Of a DNA stretch of 64,000 bases, positions 56,684-64,000 are shown piece after piece. The notes beneath the pieces are model-generated. The model was not told where the DNA came from and did not search any database. It worked only from the letters and a program-made list of their open reading frames with translations. Source of the stretch: Thinopyrum elongatum (taxonomy: Eukaryota; Streptophyta; Magnoliopsida; Poales; Poaceae); the NCBI GenBank assembly GCA_011799875.1, contig CM022301.1, positions 218,370,296 to 218,434,295 on the forward strand, written 5' to 3'. Each line of letters starts with the position of its first letter. Within the stretch, counting starts at the first letter, position 1. The position numbers and the translations under genes are program-made.

Positions 56684-59203
56684 TCAAGTATAGTAATGCC
56701 GAAGATGAGCAATATTCCACGGCCTGTTGGTTTCCTGCTCAGAGGTGTGTGACTTCTTGCGCTCACGTATATCAATGAGATAATACGAGCCATTGTTGAG
56801 GTTCTTACTGACCACAAAAGGTCCTTCCCAAGGTGGAGACAGCTTATGCATATCTGTCTGATCCTAAATGAGTTTGAGCACTAAGTCGCCTTCTTGAAAT
56901 GCCCGAGTCTTGACTCTGTGGCTATGATAGAGACGCAGGTCTTGCTGGTATATTGCTGAATGAGCCACCGCAAGGTCACGTTCTTCATCCAAAGCATCAA
57001 AAGTGTTTTGTCGTGCTGTCTCATTATCAGTTTTAACATAAGCCACCACTCTGGGCGAGTCATGACGGATATCACTTGGGAGAACCGCCTCTGCACCATA
57101 GACCATCAAGAAGGGCGTATATCTTGTTGACCTGTTGGGGGTGGTATTGATACTCCAAAGTACTGAAGGTAACTCCTCAACCCAACAACCCGGTGTTTGT
57201 TCCAAAGGAACCATAAGCCGGGGCTTGATGCCTCTCAAAATTTCCTGGTTAGCCCTTTCTGCCTGACCATTAGACTATGGATGGGCCACAGAAGAAACAT
57301 CCAGACAAATATGTTCTCTTTGATTGAACTCCTTCATAGCACCATTAGACAAATTAGTGCCATTATCAGTGATGATACTATGAGGGTAACCAAAGCGGTA
57401 GATCAATTTTTTAACAAACTGAACTGCAGTTGTTGCATCGCACTTGCTAACCGGCTCTGTTTCTACCCATTTGGTAAATTTGTCAACCGCAAACGTCCAA
57501 GTTATTGGAATCATCCGCAACTCTTGAGCCGGCACATGAGCTCATTGAGAAAATTTCTGACATCCATCACACTTACTGACGATATCTTCTACATCAACAT
57601 GAGCTGTCAACCAAGAAAACCCGTGACGAAAAGCTTTAGCTACTAAAGACTTAGAGCTAGCATGATGACCACAATCACCTTCATGAATTTCTCGTAAGAT
57701 CTCACGACCCTCTTCAGGAGAAACACAACGTTGAAACACGCCAGTCACACTGCATCGGTGTAACTCGCCGTTGACAATAGTCATAGACTTAGATCTCCTG
57801 GTTATTTGTCTTGCCAAAGTTTCATCCTCAGGTAACTCGCCCCGGGTCATATAAGCCAAGTAGGGAAGCGTCCAATCAGGAATAGCATGGAGAGCCGCCA
57901 CCAACTGCGCCTCCGGGTCAGGAATAGCAAGGTCCTCTTCCGATGGTAACTTGACCGAAGGATTATGCAATACATCAAGAAACACATTAGGAGGCACCGG
58001 CTTACGTTGAGACCCAAGCCGGCTCAAGGCATCAGCCGCCTCATTCTTCCGTCGATCAAGGTGATCCACCTGATAACCCTTGAAGTGACCAGCAATATTA
58101 TCAACCGCCCGGTGATAAGCCGCCATAAGCGGGTCTTTGGAATCCCATGTGCCTGAGACTTGCTGAACCACAAGGTCTGAGTCGCCCAGGCACCTGACCC
58201 GGCTCAAATTCATCTCTTTAGCCATACGAAGGCTGTGGAGTAAAGCCTCATACTCAGCTGCATTGTTAGTACAAGGAAACATTAGCCTTAAAACATAACA
58301 AAATTTATCACCTCGTGGGGAAGTCAAAATAACTCCAGCCCCCGAGCCTTCCAACTGCCTGGATCCATCAAAATGAATTGTCCAATATGTGTTATTAGGC
58401 TTCCTCTCAGGCATATGTAACTCTATCCAGTCATTGATGAAATCCACCAGAGTCTGAGATTTGATAGCTGTTCTTGGCACATATTTCAAACCATGAGGTC
58501 CAAGTTCTATTGCCCACTTAGCAACCCGGCCTGTGGCCTCTCTATTTTGAATGATGTCTCCTAAGGGAGCAGAACTGACCAGAGTAATAGGATGACCAAG
58601 AAAATAATGTTTCAGCTTGCAACTCACCATGAACACCCCATATACCAGCTTCTGCCAATGTGGATATCGTTGCTTGGACTCAATCAACACCTCACTAACA
58701 TAATAAGCCGGCCTCTGGACTGGGTACTCCTTACCCGCCTCCTTGCGCTCCACCACAATCGCCACACTGACAGCCTTACTATTAGCCGCCACATACAGGA
58801 GCAAAGACTCTTTCTCAATGGGAGCCGCAAGGACGGGCGGCTCAGCTAACTGTTTTTTGAGCGCCTCAAACGCCTTATTAGCAGCATCACTCCAGACAAA
58901 GTGATCTATCTTCTTCATCATCTGGTATAAAGGAATTGCCTTCTCTACCAGGCGTCTTATGAACCGGCTCAGAGCCGCGATGCGACCTGCCAGGTGTTGA
59001 ACGTCATTGACACACGCCGGCTTAGCCAATGAAATGAAGGCTTTAATCTTTTCTGGGTTAGATTCAATGCCCCACTCTGAGACCAGAAAGCCCAATAGCT
59101 TGCCTACAGGCACACCAAAAACACACTTGGCCGGGTAAAGCATCATCTTATAGACCCGGAGATTGTCAAAAGTCTCCCTTAGATCATCCAGGAGAGTCTC
59201 CTT
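56684..59203 (-). pseudogene. Tat-lineage pol: RT end, RNase H, second RNase H, integrase
   Basis: One frame runs from 59203 to TGA 56684-56686. In order: RT C-terminus (YPAKCVFGV, LGFLVSEWGIE); gypsy RNase H (FVWSDAANKAFEALK, LLLYVAA, KLVYGVFMV); a second archaeal-type RNase H (HFDGSRQLEGSGAG, NNAAEYEALL, GDSDLVVQQV, NEAADALSRL); integrase zinc finger (HEGDCGHH, CDGCQKF); integrase core (TDNGTNLS, NGQAERANQE); and C-terminal end (WEGPFVV, RPWNIAHLRHYYT). Stops are at 57542-57544, 57275-57277 and 56864-56866. The part of the core with the first catalytic Asp is missing (TWTFAVDKFTKW). Upstream pol is cut off by the insertion at 59204. Confidence 0.88.
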
Positions 59204-62200
59204 TGTGACGACCCCGGCTTAATCATGCACTAATCATACACGCAAATGCACACGATCAAGCCTAAGGACTCACTTGAAGATATCACAACACAACTCTAAA
59301 ACATAAATAAATTCATACAAGCTTAATATTACAAGCCAGGGCCTCGAGGGCTCGAATACATAGCTCGATGGCATACAAGTGTCAGCGGAAGCGTCAGATA
59401 TCTGGGTACAGATATATTACAGAACATAGAGATAAGCCTTCACAGAGGCGGGCACAATAAAAACTACGATCGAAAAGGCATGGGCCTCCTGCCCTGGACC
59501 CTCCGACCCTACTCCTGGTCGTCAGACGGCTCCTCATAGTAGTAGTACTCTCCGGGCTAGTAGTAGTAGTGATCATCGCCGGGGACATCTGGCTCAGGGG
59601 CTCCGTCGTCTGGATGCGACAAAGGAACAAAGGGGGAAAAAGGAAAATAAAGCAAACATGAGTACTCATCCGAAGTACTCAGCAAGCAAGGATCTACACT
59701 ACATATGCAACATTTTCAAAGGGGGCTGTAAAGGTGGACTGGGCTGCAGAAATGCCAGAATAGAGGGGGAAAACCTAGTCCTATCGAAGACTAGCATCTT
59801 CAGCATCTTCAACGGTCTCGCAGCATTAGAAGAGAGCAGACCAACATAATGTAAAGTATAGTAGTAATGTCATCAACCTCGGCTGGGGATTCTTCCTCGA
59901 CTCCCTGCGAGAAAGCAATCCCAGAGCCGTACTATCCAGTTCTCATCTCATGTCATGTTCTAGTTGTACCGATCGGGATACAACTCCGAGTGTCCGTTAC
60001 CGTAGGACAGGCTATCGATAGAAGTTTCTTCCCTGCAGGGGTGCACCAACTTACCCACCACGCTCACTTAACTCCGGCCGGACACACTTTTCTGGGTCAT
60101 GCCCGGCCTCAGCTAAGCAACACGCCGCAACCCGACCAAATACTTAATGAGAGGTCAGCACGCCGGACTAACCTATGCCCCCAGGGGTCTTGGACCATCA
60201 CCCCGGACGCTCCTATGCGTTGCGAACGTGGCTGAAAGCAGACCTAGCAACCCCTTATACAAGCGCGATTGCGTTCCCAGTCCAATTCAGCGCGCGCCAC
60301 TCCTTGCTGACGTCAATTAAGCACCGACTGAAGTATACGACGCAGAACGCCCATACTATGCCCACGTGATGGTTAGTGCTATCGGGCCAGAGGCCCCTCG
60401 GATCAAATATCCAAACCGTAGTGGATTAGGAGCGCGAGGTAACAAGTAGAGACTCACGATCGATGTGACCCCATCGCCCCATCTCGAGGACTTGCGGCAA
60501 GGGCTAAGAATGCCTGGCCACGCCTCGTAGTTATCTCGCGGGTACCTCTCAGGTCAACCCGACTCCACATCACTTCGCATTCATGCTCGCGCGGGTACCC
60601 CTCAGGGCCGACCCATCTTTAGTATCATGGTTCATAGCCAAGTCATAGTATCCAAGGTAGCTGTGTGTCTGACACCGAAGGGGAACCCTGAGGAATCACC
60701 CTCGAGGGAATTCCCGCTCGATGTTATCATCAAGGTGAACGAAGGAGGAATCACCCTCGAGGTCCACACTTGAGAGATTGCGCGACAGCGTCGGTATCGG
60801 GGGTGGTGTAGGAGGAATCACCCTCGCTTACCACGACCGATTAACTAACCTACAAGGTTATCATCAGAAGTGCTGACGAGGTATCACCCTCGGCACTCGA
60901 TAGTAACCTAGCAGTGTCGAGCATCTTAGGGGAAGTGACGTGCGGTGCCAGGTTCTAATCTTCGATCCCGTTGCTCGGGTCTTCTGAGAGTCCAGCGGGG
61001 CAGTCGGGACAAGTGGGTCTCTGATCAGGCTCTACCCATCCTATCTAAACAGTTTAGGATAACAGACAGGTATCAACAGTAGGCTACAATTAAACAGGCT
61101 ATGCAACAGTTATAGGATGGTAACAGCAGCAGTAACATCTAATGCAAGCATAAGAGAGAAGAGAATAGGTGATATCGGAATGCTCAAAATGGGGGTGCTT
61201 GCCTGTCTGCTCGACGGCAAGGGTAGGGTCGTCGGGGACGTAGTCGTACTCCGGAGCGGCGTCTGCCTCAGGAGCTACGGCAACGTCGGGGTCTACCGAA
61301 AGAGAGGAGGGGGAGGAAACAAGTAAATATAATGCAATCAGATGCAACACAGTGCGTGCGATGCTATGATGCAGTGCAGGTTGCCTAAGTATGCTTCTAA
61401 GTCATTTTAGTTATTTTTAGAATTAACCGGGGATTATTAATTGCGTGTGTGTGCACTATTCAACGGCCGGAATCGGTCTCGGAGTTACGAGTTCTTCTAC
61501 ATAGGGGGTTCCGACAAGGAAACAGACGGCACGATCAGACTCGTCTCGTCGTTCTGAGCAACTTTCATGTTTTAACTTTTTCGATCCGAGCTACGGTTTA
61601 AAACTTATTAATTTTCGAAGTTTAAATGATTTTCTGAAATTTATTTATTTTAACAGAAAATGAATTATGACATCAGCATGATGTCATGCTGACATCAGCA
61701 AGTCAACAGCGGCTGTACAGGTCAAACCTGACATGTGGGTCCAGTGGGACCCACATGTCATACTCAGAGGCCCATTTAGAGTTTGTTTAAAATAAACAGT
61801 GGGTTAATTAGAGAGTGGACCCCCTCTGTCAGTGACTGAGCTAATTATCAGATTAAGTAATTAAGTGTGATTAGTGATTAACCCAACAGGGGCCCACATG
61901 TCAGCCACACAGCGGAACAGTGCCGCGCGTTGACCACCGTCAACGCGGTCAACGGGGCAGCGGGGCCCACCGGCCAGCGACCCAGACGGGTCTACGTGGC
62001 GGCCAGGTCAGCGGACGGCGCCGGAGTTGCTCCGGCGACCGTTTCCGCGGCGGTTCCTCGCCGGAGTGCATCGGATATGCGCTATAGTGCACCATTTCGC
62101 GCGCGGTTGGCTGCTTTCGAAAGCTGGAAGAGTGCCGCGTCGACTGGTGGCCTTGGACCGACCGGAGGTGAGCTAGATCGACGGCGGCGAGCAGCGGGGC

Positions 62201-63405
62201 GGGCGCCGGAGTTCGGGACCTAACGGGACGGCGGCTGCGCGGCGCTTTTGCGCATGCTAACTAGCTAGGAAGAAGCGGCGGACCCCTAGGAGCGCGTTGG
62301 CGCCCCTGGCTTGAGCTGCCGGAGCTCCGGAGCACGACAATGGCTAACGTGGCAGCGGTCGGAGCACGGCTACGGTGGCAGCTTGTCGAAGGCGTCCAAT
62401 TACGCGAGGGAGAAAACAGGGGAAAGGACGGAGCTCACCTAGCGGCTATGAAAAGCCTTCGACGGCTTAGTAGCAGCAGGTGGCTCGGGGTCGACGGGAA
62501 TCGCCGGCGACAGAGAAGAAGAGGCCGAGGTCGATCCCGTCCGTGCGGTCCTCCCCGAGCTCGATGTCGAGGTGTAGACGAAGCAAAGGAGCGAGGCGGA
62601 GCCGCAGGACGTCTCGGCGAAGCGAATGGGGAACGGTGGCCGCGTCTGCGGGCAGGGGCGCGACGGCGACCGAGTTGGGCGGCATCGAGAACCTGAGGGG
62701 AAGAGCGAGGGGATAGGGGAGGAGTGGTCGAGGAGGACAGGGGGGAGGTACTGGCCTCGGCCTTATCCCCTCCTCGCCCCTGTTCCGTCGGTGGCGGCGA
62801 CGTGTCGGCGCCGCGTCGGCGCGCGCGGGCTCGGCCAGCGGGAGGGCGACAGCGCGAGGGAGAGAGGTGAGGTGGGCCTGCTGGGCCAGGGTTCGGGGCA
62901 CTGTGCACTAAGGCCCAGTGCACAGTGCCTCGTTTTTATTTCTCTGTTTCTGTTTCTGTTTCTCTTTTTCCTTTATTCTTTTCTGTTTTGATTTAATTAG
63001 GGCACCTTTGCACTTTTGTAAAATGTAGGACTTGGCCCAAATAATGTAATGCAGTATTACCCTTCACCAAAAACTGGTTTGGACAGATTTGGATTTCATT
63101 TGAATTTGAAATGATTTTAAATGGATTTAATATTGTTGTTTTGGTGCTGTTTCAATTTGTTTGAACCATTTAATTAATCCAAGTATTACTGGTGATATTT
63201 TTATGAGTGCTTCTGGAATATTTGCTAATTAGTGAACATTTTTCCAAAGGTGCTTGAGCAAACTTATTTTGCACTTTTGAATTTGAGTTGATTTCCATAA
63301 TTGAATTTGAATTGGATCCTTAACCCATGTGACTTGGCACTGCAAATGGTATGACTTGGCAATATTAGCAGTTGATCACAGTGGTAGTTACACAGGGGTG
63401 TTACA
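59204..63405 (-). mobile_element. 3' LTR of a minus-strand chromovirus (4202 bp)
   Basis: On the minus strand it runs from TGTAACACCCCTGTGTAAC (63405) to ...CCGGGGTCGTCACA (59204). It is related along its length to the LTRs at 7635 and 14539 but clearly more diverged, so a sister subfamily. It has the four-copy motif (60690-60891) and a GC-rich block (61900-62900). Its left edge interrupts the Tat pol frame, with presumed target bases tcctt (59199-59203). The remainder of the element is to the right. Confidence 0.9.
60690..60891 (-). repeat. Four-copy motif array, inverted, third chromovirus LTR
   Basis: gaggaatcaccctc at 60690, 60745 and 60812 and the variant gaggtatcaccctc at 60878 are the reverse complements of the copies in the plus-strand LTRs. 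The 'ata' variant is again the first copy in LTR orientation. Confidence 0.85.
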
Positions 63406-63425
63406 AGTTCTCCTCCTCTAAAAGA
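63406..63425 (-). other. Polypurine tract of minus-strand chromovirus
   Basis: On the minus strand tttcttttagaggaggagaa leads to the LTR start at 63405, nearly the same as 14521-14538, and proves a 3' LTR. Confidence 0.75.
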
Positions 63426-63443
63426 AATTCTCGTCCCGAGAAT

Positions 63444-64000
63444 TTAGGAGGTAGAAGGAAAGAGGTCGGGATACTCTTCCCGAAGATGATCCTCACGTTC
63501 CCAAGTGGCTTCATCTTCAGTATGATTCGACCACTGCACTTTTAGGAACTTGGTCGTCTTCTGACGAGTTCTACGTTCAGCTCCATCAAGGATGCGGATC
63601 GGATGCTCCTTATAAGATAAGTCATCTTGCAACTGAAGCATCTCGTGATCCACTGCACGGTGCGGAGATTCCTTGAAGCATTTTCGAAGTTGCGACACGT
63701 GGAAGACATCATAAATATGAGAGAATTGTGGTGGCAACTCCAATTTATAAGCCACCTGTCCACGTCTGGCAACAATGCGGAAGGGACCAATATAGCGAGG
63801 AGCTAGCTTGCCCTTGATTCCAAAACGACGGGTGCCCTTCATAGGAGTGACACGGAGATAAGCATGATCACCTGGTTGATAAGTCAGACCCCATCATTTG
63901 CTATCATAGTTGCTCTTCTGACGGTCTTGAGCTGCTTTGAGATTCTCTCGGACAATTCTGACTTGTTCTTCAGCGTGTTGAATAATGTCCGGTCCAACGA
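63444..64000 (-). pseudogene. Integrase C-terminus and chromodomain, partial
   Basis: The frame reads IVRENLKAAQ, QKSNYDSK, a stop (63894-63896), then WGLTYQPGDHAYLRV, FGIKGKLAP, RYIGPF, YKLELPPQ, VFHVSQLRKCF, HPIRILD and FLKVQWSNHTEDEATWE, ending EYPDLFPSTS at 63444. It is the integrase C-terminal domain plus chromodomain, in better condition than the copy at 14045-14501. The single TGA is the only break in view. The gene continues beyond the window, so an otherwise near-intact pol is possible. Confidence 0.88.

Larger units (their letters stand above)
29933..64000 (-). mobile_element. Tat-lineage gypsy element, 3' part, with nested insertions
   Basis: Read on the minus strand this element shows pol (59203 to 56684), 69-bp tandem repeats, an antisense spliced gene on the plus strand, a polypurine tract and a 3' LTR (29933-30487). 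The second, archaeal-type RNase H and the antisense ORF between pol and the 3' LTR are known traits of plant Tat elements. Insertions at 33190-55848 and at 59204 onward split it; its 5' LTR, gag and RT core lie beyond the right edge. It resembles Erika/Laura-type Triticeae families (name uncertain). Roughly 28 kb of the interval is younger inserted DNA. Confidence 0.82.

Noticed and set aside
62340..62923. Several 100-160 codon frames on both strands in the third chromovirus LTR
   Set aside because: They are in the GC-rich LTR block and overlap one another on opposite strands, so they are composition artefacts.

Overview
The window looks like intergenic DNA from a large, repeat-rich grass genome, most likely Triticeae (wheat, Aegilops or barley type). 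It is almost entirely nested transposable elements, most of them Ty3/gypsy LTR retrotransposons with LTRs of 0.5 to 4.6 kb. I found no intact host gene, rRNA, tRNA or CRISPR array, and almost all coding remnants are broken. Family names below are assigned by resemblance only; no database was searched.

Layout. 1-5873: a minus-strand gypsy LTR (1-1191) has inserted into the protease region of a plus-strand non-autonomous gypsy element whose 3' LTR is 4351-5873. 5886-6760: 5'-truncated LINE remnant, minus strand, ending in a poly(T). 6761-7629: unassigned DNA with old duplications. 7635-18686: complete plus-strand chromovirus (gypsy with chromodomain) with 4.1-kb LTRs and TSD tggat. Its coding region is mostly deleted and carries a Copia-like solo LTR (12553-14044, TSD caaac). 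18692-19092: unassigned. 19096-27047: CACTA DNA transposon (TSD cct) with about four copies of a 499-bp repeat, a captured intron-containing F-box/FBD pseudogene and pieces of a B3-domain gene. 27051-29927: unassigned.

29933 to the right edge is one minus-strand Tat-lineage gypsy element: 3' LTR at 29933-30487, a spliced antisense gene on the plus strand (30741-33189 continuing at 55854-56319), 69-bp tandem repeats, then pol (RT end, RNase H, second RNase H, integrase; 59203 down to 56684). Two insertions interrupt it. The first (33190-55848, one TSD gtggg) is a tandem oligomer of a gag-protease-only gypsy element: four LTRs and four complete or partial internal regions, with a rearranged chromovirus fragment inside (41914-47748). 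The second (59204 to beyond the window) is the 3' LTR and integrase/chromodomain end of a minus-strand chromovirus.

No genes here work together in a pathway. The value lies in the nesting order, the oligomeric array, the antisense genes (one spliced, one a 53-residue membrane-type ORF with its own TATA box), gene capture by the CACTA element, conserved repeated motifs in chromovirus LTRs, and stop codons that mostly look like C-to-T changes at CAA, CAG or CGA codons.
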